A stretch of DNA of 64,000 nucleotides, taken from contig JAVGVS010000236.1 of the NCBI GenBank assembly GCA_032718565.1, positions 496,001 to 560,000 of the forward strand, written 5' to 3'. This DNA comes from Distichodus sexfasciatus. Its lineage: Eukaryota > Chordata > Actinopteri > Characiformes > Distichodontidae. The position numbers were made by a program, and so were the translations under genes. This document shows positions 1 through 12,600 of the stretch, piece by piece. Each line of letters opens with the position of its first letter. Positions within the stretch are counted from its first letter, which is position 1. The notes under the pieces were generated by a model. It was not told the origin of the DNA, did not search any database, and was given only the letters and a program-made list of their open reading frames with translations.

Positions 1-644
1 TTATTTGTTTTACTGAATTATATAGTTACACCGTTTTTATTTATTTCATACCATACACACATTATTGCAATGTTAATGCTTTGGTCTAGTGCGTTAATAA
101 CTTGTTTGTTTGATGACTGGAGTGAGGTTTTTTTTTCAGTTACGGCAACTGCTAGTCAGTTAGCTGACGTTATCTTACCGTAAAATAGACACCTTTCTAC
201 TTTTACAGAGCTTTTCATGAAGTTATCTTGTGTGTCTTAGTTTTCAGCATCTAGTTTTTAGTTGTTCGTGTGGTCTTGAGAAAGTTTCTCGGTCTCCTTA
301 TGGCGAGGCAAGACAAGTTTATCATCATACAGGTTATTTAATGTGCTTTATAGAAACAGTATTTTAAAAAAAAAACAAGACAAAGAGCAAAATTGAAAAT
401 TAAAATAACTTAAAAAAAAAAAAATGCTCAGAAAATCTAAAAAATTTGATTAAAAGTGTAGTACAAAATCACACAGTTAATATATTTACTGAGGTTTTAT
501 ATTATAACACAACCCCTCCAACATCGTGGTTTCTGTTCCTTGAGATATCAGAAGCATATTTAAATTCATGTTTAAAGTGATGTAAAAATGTTTGTTAAGC
601 TTCTTATTAAAACAAAGATATATTGTTTCTTTGTGCTTTTACAG
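1..644. other. AT-rich flank with no gene seen
   Basis: This stretch is AT-rich with several poly-A and poly-T runs. I see no coding potential. It lies directly before the first exon-like piece at 645 and may be intron of a gene that starts outside the window. Confidence 0.4.
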
Positions 645-1861
645 ATGCACCCCACCATAACTCGTGAGGACTTTGTGCTAGAGCAGTGCACAACCTGTTG
701 CACTTTGTATCATTGCCCATTATGCCCTGCCCTGCCTGTGAGGTTGGGAAGAATCCAACACCATTTAGATGGGCATATTAAAAATGCAGTCATTTTTGAA
801 GGTAATGTAAGGTGGACTATTACAATACAACTAGGGTGACTGTATCATTAATGTGCGAGAATGCAGGGAGGTAACCTTAAGGTACTTGTACAGTATAACA
901 TATACGAAATTTGAAAACTCCATTGTGATGGAAAGATTGTAATGGACGGTAACACAAATAAAAGTTATGAGATGTAGCAAGAAATTAGGTGAATCTAAAT
1001 TGGACCCTAAGGTGTCTGTTTATCCCATGTACAGAGAAATCATGTAGGTTTACTTGGCACAAAGAGAAGCCAATCAGAAGGCTCACACTGACTCTTGCAC
1101 ACAAAAAAAATACATTTTGTGAAATTCTGTCATTAAATATGCAAATAAGTGACCCTCCTTCACAAAACCAGGAGTCATAAGGAGTGATTGTGAGATTCAC
1201 ATAGGATTTTAAACCATGTTTTTACAAACATATATTACAAATAAATCCTTGCTGTAATATTCAAACGTCCCCAGAAATACACTTCCCAGAATTGTGTCTG
1301 AGGGTGTCAAGAAGCTGATATCAGTATGCAGTAGACTTCCGAAACTACAGATAATGTGGGATGTCCCCAAGTAATCCAAAGTGGTCCAATTCAGTTTTTT
1401 CCAGAGGGGTTAAGGGTACTGTCATGAAACAACCATATTGCCGGATAACTGTAACTAAGTGTTATGTTTTGCAGGCACAGGATGAATGTGTGGATGCTGC
1501 AATACCGCCAAAGGTAGAAGTAATTTTTTTAATTCTGTTTCTTATATATCAATAATTGCATAAAACATTGACAAACAATACACCAAGTCTTTATTCATAT
1601 CTAAGGTATCTGTCATGGCACATGCAAAAACAGCCAATCAGTGGTGCATTGACAGTCATCATCAATTCATTGGTCTGGTCCAGCTGCCCCAGATACTGAC
1701 TATGAAAGATGAAGATGCAGGGAAGGCTCTGCAGGAGTATGAAGCAATGAATGCCGAGGAAGATTTATTTGTTAATAAAGATGATGTTCTGGCTTCATAT
1801 TGTTTTGGGTTTAGCCATGTGCAAGACATGCACAGATTTTTAGAAGAAATGGTGGATTGCA
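645..1861 (+). CDS. Three exon-like pieces of an unrecognised zinc-finger-like protein
   Basis: I do not recognise this gene. Three open segments have good splice signals. Segment 645-801 follows a pyrimidine tract ending ACAG and ends at a GTAATG donor. It encodes about 52 residues starting MHPTITREDF, with a C-x2-C-x12-H-x4-H spacing (CPLC to HHLDGH) like a C2H2 zinc finger. Segment 1475-1513 (13 codons) sits between GCAG and GTAGAA. Segment 1606-1861 (85 codons) follows CTAAG and ends at a consensus GTAAGT donor. It is rich in acidic residues and contains the stretch KDEDAGKALQEYEAMNAEED. Whether the three belong to one transcript is inference, and no further exons are visible to 3 kb. It may be a host gene fragment or a lineage-expanded fish family. 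Confidence 0.4.
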
Positions 1862-3185
1862 GTAAGTTCACTATATACTGCAGCCTCCTGAACTACATTA
1901 ATGTTTTTTTATTGTTTTGTTTTGTTTTGTTTGTGTTGCTCTTTCCCGATGTGTCCAATGTTCTTAGTTTTTTCTCCATCCAGCTTTTATTAATCACAGT
2001 TTGGTACCTCATGGCATATGTAAAGTGCATTGCGTCTTACAGTTCTGTTATATAAGATTATTAATGACACAGAATTGTACTATTATTTAATTCCATTTTA
2101 CTCTTTATTCACACATATAATTATTTTTCCGTGAGATAACAGCGGGAAAAATAAACTAGCAGGGTCTGAACATCAGTGCTCTCGCTACCACAGCCACGAT
2201 GCTAATAATTACAAGTATAACAGGCGAGCATTTAGCTTGATGAACTTGATCTGGTATTTTAAATCTAACATTTTAATAAACCACCACAGGCCAGACAAAC
2301 AACATGAATATGCACATGTTAACATGATTATTTCGTACCGTTCATAAGTGGTTAGACTGTAAAACTCGAAAACGTACCATTTTTGCACTTTATTAGCACT
2401 ACCTTAGCAAGCAGGAATCGATTGCCCGGTGCACTTCCTGTTGTGGCTGAGCGTGCATGTGGCTGAGCGTGCACGTCTGCAGCCAGACCCTTTTGAACCC
2501 CGCCTTGATGAGAGGTCTGACAGTTGGGAATTGTCAATTGAATTTTTGTGCAAAAACAGCGTCGTGACATGCAATGTAATCACCGGGGGCGCTATTGCAT
2601 TGCCATTTGAATAAAGAGGCAAAAACCCATGGCAATACGACATGTGATTCAGTGCCTTGTGATTCTATGTATTATTCAAAATATTTTGAAATGAATTAAG
2701 GATTGCATCAGCACTTCGCACACTGAATTGCAAAATGTATTTTCAAATGACATGCTCCGATTGAATATTGAATTGACAATTGCAGAATGAATGGCCATTT
2801 GAATTTATGTGCTTATCATCTTCCATATTCTTTTGCCTACCACAACAGGCAGGAGAATTTGTATTTTAAATAGCAAAATAAGTCAAAAGTGTTCATTTGT
2901 ATCAACTTATGTATCAACCACATTAATTTTTCTAGGGACTGTACAGTATATATTTTTAAAATGAAAAATAATAAGACTCTGTTCGTTTTAAGTTGAACTT
3001 TAATGAAATCATAATGTTAGCTTAGCGTATTTGCCCTTGCATCTGGGATAAACTTATAGTTAGTGTAACTTGAACGAACCAGTCCACACAGTTGCTTTTG
3101 TAATTTCATTTATCAAACTGCTTGTCCTAAAAAGGATCACAAGAACCACGACCTGTCGAAACTTTTGTCGGTTAAGACATTATTT
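1862..3185. other. Non-coding; diverged repeat-like sequence
   Basis: No gene is visible. Around 2400-2480 a short motif (GGCTGAGCGTGCA) occurs twice in direct repeat, and 2520-2830 holds many AATTGAA/CAATT words typical of decayed repeat DNA. No terminal repeats could be defined. Confidence 0.4.
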
Positions 3186-3536
3186 TTGTTCAGCATTACA
3201 TTACATTTTACTTGGCAGACGCTTTTGTCCAAAACGACGTATAACGGGGAAAAACATTCAAGCTTGGGACCATGGGAAAACTAGCAGTGCATACTAAGTG
3301 CTAAGTTTTAAGTGTACAAAGTTCACTCAGGGAGAAGGTGCAATCTAAAGAGATGAGTCTTCTTCTCCTGAATACGGAGAAGGATGCACATGTTCTGGTG
3401 GGCAGCTCATTCCACCAGCGGAGAACCACAAAGGTGAACAGTCTGGACTTGGTGTGCTTTGTTCGTAGGACTGGCACAGCCAGACGGATTTGGTTGGAGG
3501 AGCAGAAGCCAGTAAGCCAGTACCAGTGATTTGAAT

Positions 3537-3587
3537 TTCTATTCTATTCTATTCTATTCTATTCTATTCTATTCTATTCTATTCTAT
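3537..3587. repeat. (TTCTA)n microsatellite
   Basis: About ten tandem copies of a TTCTA/ATTCT pentamer lie inside the 3' part of the L2-like LINE. Confidence 0.95.
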
Positions 3588-5184
3588 CAAAGACAGTCCG
3601 AGCAGCAGTGTTCTGGACCAGATGCAAAGGTCTTATTGCACAAGCTGGGAGACAGACAAGGAGGGCATTGCAGTAGTCGAGGTGAGAGATATTCAGAGAT
3701 AAGGCCTGATTTTTCTGGTGTTGTATAGGGCAAAGCGACAGGACTGAGAGGTTGATGCAACATGGTCAGAGAAAGGCAGCTAAGACAGGACACCCAGGTT
3801 TCATACCATCCCTAGATGGGGTGAAGTGTGAAGAGGCAATTTCTGTCTTCATATCGTAATGGATAGAAGGTTTGCCTGGGATAACCGGGAGCTCCATTTT
3901 TGAGAGGTTCAGCTGTAGGTGGTGTTCCTGCATCCATGCAGATATGTCAGCGAGAGAAGCAGAGATACGTGCCGAGACTGTGTGGTCGTGGGGTGGGAAG
4001 TATAGGTTTAACTGGGTATCATCTGCATAGCAGTGATAGGAGAAGCCATGAGAGGATGTGTTCCAAACATGATACACTGAATGAGCATTCAGAGAGGTTG
4101 GATTTGAACCAGGAGTGAGATTTGCCTGAGATGCCCATAGTAGAGAGTGTAGATAGAAGGATATGGTGACCGACTGTGTCAAAAGCAGCAGAGATGTCCA
4201 GTATAATATGGACTGACGCTGTGCAGCTGCTCTGGCAGTTTTTAAGGCTTCTGTCACAGACAGCAGAGCTCTTTCAGTAAAATGACCAGTCTTAAAGCCT
4301 GACTGGTTAGGATCAAGGAAATCATTCTTGGAAAGGAATTCCGATATCTGTTTGAAAACAGCTCTCTCAATGATTTTAGACATGAATGAAAGCAGTCTGG
4401 CTCTGTAATTTTCAACCCGGGTAGGATCCAGCGATTGCCTTTTGAGAAGAGGCATAATCCAGGCCTGTTTGAAGGTTGTAGGAAACATTCTGGAGATTAA
4501 AGTAGCATTAACCACATGCATGAGGATATGCATGATGGATGGAGTGATGGCCTGGAAGAGGCGAGTGGGGATGGGGTCCAGTGGACATGTAGTAGGACAG
4601 CTACAAGTCAGGAGTTTGGATACCTGGCTCTATGTAAGAGAGGTAAATCCTAGAAACGATGTACTGTTGACCCGAGTGGGTGCGATGGGACTGGTGTTGA
4701 CAGAGGTTGAACCAGTAAATTAGCTACTGATAGCCGCCACCTTTTCTCTGAAGAAGGAGGCACAGACCTCTGGTGAGAGGTTTGTGTCCAGCGGAGATGA
4801 AGGAGGACAGAGTAGAGACTTGAAGGTAGAGTGTCTGAAGTGCAATTAGTTTTCTCTTTATAAAAGGTGGATTTAGTGACTGTGACACTAGTTGCAAAGA
4901 CAGACAGTAGGGTCTATATCCCTTAAAATGAGGAAGGTTCCTGGATTTATGCCATTGGGTGTGCAGCTTTCAAACAGTATCAGTGAGCCAGCTGAACCAG
5001 AGCGGGTGCTTATGGTGGATAGAGGACACAGACTATCCAGACTATCTTAGGGTGGAGCAGAGGGAGTCAGTAGCAGTATTGAGAGCACGGTCCAAGTATG
5101 CAGGAGTATTCTGCAAGAAGAGGCTAAATTCACATAATAAAATTTGCACAAAATGAATGGAATTAGTATTACGTGGCTATGTCT

Positions 5185-5651
5185 TCAAGATTCAAGATTC
5201 AAGATTCTTTATTTGTCACGTGCAAGTTATACAGGTACAACAAGCAGTGAAATGTATCCTGATCCGCTCTTTTAACTGTGCAATAGACAAGGAAGATAGA
5301 GACGCAATACAAACTTACAACATAAATACTAACTTAAATACGGAGGCTGGGGTAACAGGACAAAAAATAAAACTATATATTATACAATAAGGAACATAAA
5401 GTTAAATGTGCAAACCTGAGAATGTAAACATTGTAAAAATTGTAAATGTAAAAATTGTAAATGTGCTAGGGCAGGACAGGTGCAAAGAGATGATTTTTTA
5501 AAGTGCCAAGTGCAGCTGCAGCATTGTACATAGCAGAGTAGAGCATGTGACAATGAAGTGGCAACCAGTATAAGTTATCGTAACAATAAGAGGTATGTAT
5601 TAGCAGCATATAATAACATGGACATTTACAGTATAGTTATCGTAACAACGA
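5185..5651 (-). mobile_element. Truncated retroelement nested in the LINE, 7-bp TSD
   Basis: A 467-bp insertion starts on the + strand with tandem TCAAGAT heptamers, then TTCTTTATTTGTCACGTGC. It is flanked by the exact duplication TATGTCT at 5178-5184 and 5652-5658. The related LINE fragment at 7082-7275 reads straight through this point with a single TATGTCT (7165-7171), so it serves as an empty site. Tandem short repeats at one end fit the 3' tail of a 5'-truncated non-LTR element on the minus strand. The family is not identified. Confidence 0.8.
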
Positions 5652-6259
5652 TATGTCTGTAGTGGGGGAGACTATGGGACAAGGTATCTTGAGTTCCAAA
5701 TTCAAGGGACCCAGTTTGACCACATTTATTTTCCCGTTATTTATGCCTCTTTCTGACAGATTCCTCGCTGATATCTGCTTATGCAGCATTGACCTCGAGC
5801 AAGGAAAATGTGCTGGTGTGAGGCAGGGCTGAGGCAATCAATGATGAAAAGACAGTGGTTGAGAGGTTGCGAATATTGACTTGGGACATTGGAATGGAGG
5901 ACTGCTCTGAGAGATGAACAGATAAGTGGACGAAATAATGCTCAGATGTGTGTAGAGGCTTGACCATGAGGTTATCGGAGGCATAATTTCTGGTAAGAAC
6001 AAGGTCAAGCGCTTTGCCAGCTTTATGGGTTGGATTGTGGTTGGCATTGTGTTCGAAGGATGTGAAGCCGGTTTGAGACAGCAATGAAGAGAATTTCCAT
6101 TTAGTGGAAATAAGCAGACCAATCCCCTCCCCTTGCCCAGTCAGACAAGAGGTATGAAGAGAGTGCACAGTTGGCCGAGAGCATTGAGAGCAGCTGGGAT
6201 AACTGTGTTACCCGGCTTGCAGGTTTCAGAAAGAGCAAGCAGATCAAGGGATAGCTGAG

Positions 6260-7081
6260 TAGCATAAGCTGTATTGTAATCAGCTTTATTAACTGCAGAT
6301 TAGCAGTTCCATAACCCCACAGAAAAGGGTGGAAGAGCAGTAGTTGAGGATCATAATGGCCTCAAGTTGGCCAGATTTCTCTGCCTTTTTTGACAGCGGT
6401 ACCATTTGCGGAGAACACTTTAAAGATGAGAAAAGATCATTTCTATCCAGTCTCTGTTAACAAATTGGACATAAATAATCATTTCCGTGGGTTGTTCGCT
6501 CCAGTGCCCACTTGTGCATGGTTTCAGTACCTTGGACAGGGCCACTGACCGCCGAGTCAGCTTTTCTTCTGCTGTATTTTAGATGATACATCGAGTGAAG
6601 AGACCATGCTTAGGACAGTGCTTAAATGTCTCGTTGCAGAATTATTACTGAAATTATGATTTTATGCATTACATGTACTCAGCATTTATTTTGTGGCATT
6701 TGATCCAAAAGCTGCCGTTTGTGCATCGCCTCATTACGAGCGTTTTAACAACATAAATCCATGTACTGAATGTTGTAACGACTTTTGCGCTAAAGGATTG
6801 AGGGCGTAATCGGTCAGTAGTTATATCTGTTTAGTCCAACGCATATGTTTTCAACATTCAACATACGAGTACTTTTACATGGCATTATATTTTTAGTCCA
6901 GGATTTATTTGTTTGTACGTTTGTTTGTGAAGTCAAGTTTTTCAAATGGTCTCACTAACATGATATGGCTAGCCACTGTGATTACTAATAATCACATATG
7001 AACACAGTTCACTGTGGGCTGAATCCACAAGAGTCTCATTTGTATTATTTTCTGCAATATGTGCAGTTTTGACAACACGGC
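6260..7081. other. Non-coding stretch between LINE fragments
   Basis: I see no gene here. Some of it may be further decayed LINE 5' sequence. Confidence 0.4.
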
Positions 7082-7275
7082 CCAAGTATGCAGGAGTATT
7101 CTGCAAGAAGAAGCTAAATTCACATACATTTTGCACAAAATGAATGGGATTAGTATTAAGTGGTTATGTCTGTAATGGGGGAGACTATGGCACAAAGTAT
7201 CTTGAGTTCCGAGTTCAAGGGACCCAGTTTGACCACATTTATTTCCCCGTTATTTATCCCACTGTCTGACACGTT
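7082..7275 (-). mobile_element. Second L2-like LINE fragment
   Basis: About 190 bp closely match 5092-5184 joined to 5652-5760 of the larger LINE, without the nested insertion. It runs in the same orientation. It ends shortly before the rab42 promoter region. Confidence 0.8.
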
Positions 7276-7539
7276 CTCGGGAGCCGGATATCTTTTTGGC
7301 TACTGAAATTCCGGTCAAGCCTTTGCTTATTATTTCAAGTTATAGCTGTACTCACTAACGAAATGTGATGTTAAGTAGATTGTAAGCAAAGTAGATTGCT
7401 TACTTTCTCAGACTTATCAGACTATAAAAATAATCTCATAAAAGCGCAAGTTCCCAAAAACAACTTGCACTTGAGTAACGTCAGTTGTAATTCGTTACTT
7501 CCACTCCGGGTTACATTGCACCTTAACCGAGCAAACAGC

Positions 7540-7762
7540 ATTGTGTTTATATTGCGATCGTACCTGTGCACGCGGGATGAAGCCTGCCGCACGTCACGTG
7601 ACTGCCGCAGTGCCCGCGCCCGCGCTCGCGCTCGCGCACCCGCACCCGCGCTGCCCCGCTTCCTGGCCGCTGTTCGGCGCTTTTTCTCTGCGTAAACATA
7701 GCGTTTCGGCACCATTGTTAAAGAAGCCGCTTAGAGCCTTTGCGGAGTCAAACCGCCATGCC
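7540..7762 (+). promoter_or_regulatory. GC-rich rab42 promoter/5' UTR with CLEAR-type E-box
   Basis: The 220 bp before the rab42 start is rich in CpG, including a run of CGCGCC/CGCTCG words at 7610-7650, in contrast to the AT-rich surroundings. A perfect palindrome GTCACGTGAC lies at 7593-7602, about 160 bp before the start codon. It contains the CACGTG E-box core and matches the CLEAR consensus bound by TFEB/MiT factors. No TATA box is evident. The transcription start is not determinable by eye. Confidence 0.65.
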
Positions 7763-9698
7763 ATGGATATTCTGTGGCAATACCAGTTCAGGATCATTCT
7801 CCTCGGGGACTCGACGGTGGGGAAATCGTCGCTGCTGAAGCGCTTCACGGACGGCGTCTACAGCGACGTGGCGGATCCGACTGTCGGCGTGGATTTTTAC
7901 GCCCGCGCGTTGGACATAGAGCCCGGGGTAAAAATCAAACTGCAGCTATGGGACACTGCTGGCCAGGAGAGATTCAGGTTAGTCTGGCGTTTGATGCTCG
8001 TTTGTGTTTTTAATGGCTCGGAGACACACACCTGACGCTCTGCAGCTTCTCTTGTTGAAACGCCTTTTGCTGCGAAAACCTCATTCTTAACGTATATTGC
8101 CTTTATTTTCCACTAGGTCCATTGTGTTGTGTCTTATTGAGAGTGGCTGCAGGCCAGATGGAAGCGTTAAGTCAGGGCGCTTCCATCTGCTCATTGACGG
8201 ATAACGGCCTCGTTTTGGTTGTATAACGGTTCGCCGATCGTAAACATGTGCCTTTGCCATGACAATGCATGTGTGTGAAACCTGTTTCCTACACAACACT
8301 ATGAATGCCCCAAATAGTTCACTTCAGTGGCTGCAATGTAAATAACACACATGAGTGGATGGTACTGGATGAATGAAGGATGTAAACAAACCAAAAGCAC
8401 ATTCATCCGATTCCTCGCTTCTATTTGATTCATTTTTTTAGGCTCAAAACTAGTGGTCTGAGATCAGCTACATTTCACTTTTCTGTCCAACATGCCCGCA
8501 CACGCACAGAACCCTTGACCCCTACTTGAATAAATGCCCGTTTTTAAGACAACATTAATAATGAGTGTTCCCGAATAGTACTGTGCTGTAGTACATGGTT
8601 GCATTAAAAGAATATTGATTGAAATAATCCTGTTAATGCTCATTGATGGAATCAAGGTGGAAAAGATGTTCTGCAGACTTTGTGGTTATTAACGAAAATC
8701 ATCTTCCATTCCGTGAAAGGTTCTTTTCCATTTCGTGTACAGTTTTTCTATGGTGTTACTCTAAATAAACCTTCTCACCCATGGATTTTCAAGTGGTATA
8801 GGTACCCCTCTAAGATCTTTCACGTGAATTTGTGGCTTATGGGCTGTAATTTTGCTTTTCTGTCTACGGCAGAAAATATAATCCTGTGGTTTTAATTGGT
8901 CCTGCATAGTTTGAACCCCTTTAATTCATGCAGCTTACAGTGTACATGCTTTTATTATGATTATGTTTAGGATCATTAAATAGCTTTTTATTTGAAGTGT
9001 TTTATGTAATTTTCTGACAAAACAGTTAAATTATGATAGATTTTTTTAGTCAGAGTGGTTTGGAGGTTCAGAGAGTTTATGGAGATGCCTAGAATTGATT
9101 TTACAAGGTGGATTGTTCCTCTCTTGTAGGTATGTCAGTGCATCCTGCATGAAAGCTTAAAAGCTTACATAAGTGGATATTTCAGCTTATTTCAGCAAAT
9201 TTGTCTCGCAAAAAGAAACGGGTTCTGTGATTTTATAGCCTTGTACTGAATGTTATGTTTTGTCCCTTCAGATCCATCACAACTTCTTACTACCGTAACT
9301 CTGTGGGTGGACTCCTGGTCTTCGACCTGACCAACCGCAAGACCTTTGAGCATGTGCGGGAGTGGCACCGCGAAGTTAGCGAACACATCCTGCCCCATCA
9401 CATGGTCTACATCCTGGTAGGCCACAAGAGCGACCTGAACCGTGACCGCAAGGTGTCCAGGGATGAGGCAGAACAGCTGGCAGCCGAGTTGGGTGTGCGT
9501 TACGTTGAGACGTCGGCAAAGTGCAACAGCAACGTGGAGCGCGCCTTTGAGCTTCTCACGCGAGACATCTACGAGCTGATGAAGATGGGAGAGATCTCGG
9601 CCCGTGATGGCTGGGACGGTGTGAAGAGTGGTCTGACCGCCAAAGTGCTCTACCCGGCTGAGGAGGAGGCTGAAAGGGAAAAGAGCTGCAACTGCTGA
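7763..9698 (+). CDS. rab42: Rab42-like small GTPase (Rab39/Rab42 group), two exons
   Basis: This is a Rab GTPase, a membrane-trafficking switch tethered by C-terminal prenylation. Exon 1 is 7763-7977 (donor GTTAGT) and exon 2 is 9272-9698 (acceptor CCTTCAG). Joined they give 213 residues, a normal Rab length. Visible motifs are the P-loop GDSTVGKS (15-22), switch I DPTVGVDF with Thr40, WDTAGQE with catalytic Gln68, the Rab39/42-type base-binding motif GHKSD (122-126), ETSAK (151-155), and a C-terminal CNC (211-213) as a double-geranylgeranylation signal. The intron splits Arg72 in RFR|SIT, the position I recall for RAB39 and RAB42. The start is the in-frame ATG in GCCATGG, which has strong Kozak context. 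WHREV and LVGHKSD fit Rab42 better than Rab39, and the nearby gmeb1 gene supports that. Rab39/42 proteins act in endolysosomal and phagosomal traffic; the function here is inferred from family. Confidence 0.93.
7978..9271 (+). other. rab42 intron
   Basis: This is the single intron of the gene, with a GTTAGT donor and a CCTTCAG acceptor. Nothing recognisable lies inside. Confidence 0.85.
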
Positions 9699-12600
9699 CT
9701 TGGGCCATCCGCCTTCCCAGTTTTCACCTGTCTGTCAGTCGGCTGCCCCCCCTCGCCGAGTCGCTTGCCTCACGCTTTCACTTCCTGTGTCGCATCAAGG
9801 TCGTGAGGGCCTGCGTCGTCATCACCGCTCGCCCCCTGCACTTTCGTTGTCGTTGCTGTCTGTGGTGGGAAACACAGTTCTGTGATTTTTGAAGCCATGT
9901 TAAAAATGGCCATCCTCTGTGTGGACTGGCTTTGAGTTTGATACGTCTAAACTAGGATGGACAGAGCGCAGCTCTGAGCGTGAGCACTCAAATTCGTGAA
10001 GACACCTTCTGTGGTTTGAATCTCTTCTGGTATTTTTGGAGGCACCCGTTTGAAATCCTGTCTGCGTACACGTTATGCTTAATTGATTCCTTAAATTCAC
10101 TTCTAGCTTTCAGACTCTTTTTTCTTTGGTAGTCAAGTGTTTGGGCAATGGGGAAACATCAGCTATACTTACCCCTAAAAATTCAGCTTTCCTCATTTTG
10201 ACATTTGATGGGAACTTCTATAAGGCACACATTACCAATCAATGAGGTAAATAGTAACTTAGGCAAAATTGCTAAGTAGCACATGTAAAATGTAAATGTG
10301 CCATTGCAGACAAGTAGAGGAAAGACTGGGCTTCATCCGATTTTGGAGAAGATCTTATTATCACAAAGTCTGTGTATTCTGCCGTCTTTCTTCCTCTTTA
10401 TATATGCTTCTGCATCTGTCATCTTGAGTCCAAATACTATTCCATTAGACTTCCACATTGCCAGATTAATCCATCCATTGGATAGAGTACTGTGTATTGT
10501 TTATCATCAAAATGACTACGTCTTCCCCACTCTGCACACTCGGAGTGTTGACCATCATACACCACCTGAGTCATGGAAGGATCGTAGTATCACCTCCTCC
10601 ATTTGGTTCATCCAGCCTTCAGCTGTCCTTTCTCTCTTGGCTCTACAGTCTCATAGACCTGCTCCAACAATATTCTGATGAATGTGAGACTGCCTGTAGG
10701 AAACATCTGCATTTTGTTTGGGAGGAGATAAGAAAGAAGCAGTTTTGAGCATCATTTGCACATTTCAGAGAGGAAAACTACTAGCTGTCTTTTAAGTTGT
10801 ATTTTTTTTTTTTACATTTCAATAGAGCATACTATACTTACTTTTCCTCTACTAAATATTCTATGGAGGCTTGAAGAGGAATGCATCAAGTTGTTAACAT
10901 TTTCTTTATTGATTTACTAATCAGTCACATTTTTACAGATTCCCAGTAGTCATTTTAAAGCTAAGCTTTAGCTGTTTTCCCCAAAGAGGCACATTTTTGC
11001 TCGTGCTTAAGGAACAGGCGGCATGCTCTAGACATTATGACATATCGTGACTTTTTAAAATTTAATTTCTGCCCATTGAGACAAGACGCACCCAAATATG
11101 TGTCTCCAGATTGGAGGACGAAAATGTCTATTATAAGTTAGCTGTTAAAATCTTTGAATGCCAACAAATTGAGTAACTCCCTCTATTAATGTTTGCATTG
11201 TTAGTCAGCCAGTGATATTCTAAGCAGCTTTCAGTGTTCTGCAAAGTTGCCCTTACAACATACTTCTACCTAAAGCCATATGCAAATCAGCATAGATGTG
11301 AATAGGTCAATTTAGTATGCAAAACAACATTCTAGTTGTTACAACAAAACGTTGTTTAAACCATGCAGAAAAATCTAGAAGTGACACTTTGATCTCTTAT
11401 CTGCACAATAGGATGTAAATAACCTATCTGTAAGCATTGCATCAATCCACCACTTCCTACAGAATGATTCTGTAGTGTCATTTTAGTAGATTGTACGTCG
11501 GTATGGGTCACAGCATATTTAAATGGTTCCCAACGTTTGATGACATCATTTTACTCTTTTACAGGGTCTACACAGTAGTGGTAATATGCCGTCACTGGTT
11601 TGGCTAATCAAAGCACCAAAGCATCTTAACCCTTTACTCTGAATCAGACTGTCCTAGCTTTGTGTCCCTGTGTCCGTTGTTCCAGTGCATTACAAGACTT
11701 TACACATTACAGCTCAAATTGTCCATTTTACTTATTACCTGCCTCATGGGGTGTCTCTTCGGGTCTCCACTTAGTCCCGCTGTAGTGAGTATATGGAGAT
11801 TGTGTTTTTTGGCCTTGCTATGTGCTCTGTGTGTGTGTGTGTGTGTGTTTGTGGGTATGCTTGATTTGGAGTATGTGCAGTAAAGCTGATGTAAACAGGG
11901 GCCTCCCAGGCTTGGCCTGGCCTTATCTGATCAGGTGAGGCTCCGGTGGGTGCTAGTGGCATGCACAGCTTAACTCAGATATTAACTTTTTTTTTTTTAC
12001 ATAAATATTCCCCGAATATGCATATGCAGACTTTTAAATGCTTTCATTGTTCACTGATTTGCTTTGCATTGCAATTGGTCATTATTGCAGGTTGTGTTTT
12101 TTCTGTTTTTTTTTTTTCAAGTCAGGCATGTGGAAAATATTAATCCTGAGCAAGAGGTCTCGTGTGAATTAATCCATCACGGTGCCCCTGTTACCCGAGA
12201 TCATTCAAGGCTGCTATACAAACTGGTGCCAGCAACTCATCACTCACATGTTTCCTCCATTTGAGTCTCATTGATACAGGGTTTGTTTTCTACAAGTGTG
12301 TTTTATAAAAAAAAAAAAGGAGCAGTATGTGCTGTAACAAAACTGCTATTTTTTCCCAGTGCATGCAACTTGTTCCTCTGCAGATTTTTTAAGATTGGGG
12401 GCTGAGAAGGTATTTGTGTGGATGGATGACTGGATGGATGGAGTGCAGTATCTTTTATGTGGCACATTTTGCCACCCAAATCAAGTTAAAAAATAAAAAT
12501 CACAAATCTGCATGATTACACATCATGCATTAATACTAGATGAGGTCTAAACCAGAACAGATTTTGAATAGCTATTTTAGAAAAGAAGGTAGAGGTTAAA

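Larger units (their letters stand above)
3190..6260 (-). mobile_element. L2-like non-LTR retrotransposon, degenerate
   Basis: The minus strand carries a broken LINE. At 3766-4533 an open frame of 255 codons shows reverse-transcriptase signatures: SFMSKIIERAVFKQ, DPNQSGFKTGHFTERALLSV and the active-site block CYADDTQL. At 5779-6168 another minus-strand frame has the C-terminal part of the element's endonuclease region (HKAGKALDLVLTRN). The low-coordinate end (about 3190-3260) has the GGCAGACGC-type 3' end that fish L2 LINEs share with many SINEs. Sequence between the two frames is decayed. A TTCTA pentamer array and a later insertion at 5185-5651 interrupt it. The order matches an endonuclease, reverse transcriptase and 3' UTR element inserted in minus orientation. 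Subfamily assignment (L2 versus another CR1-group clade) is from memory. Confidence 0.8.
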
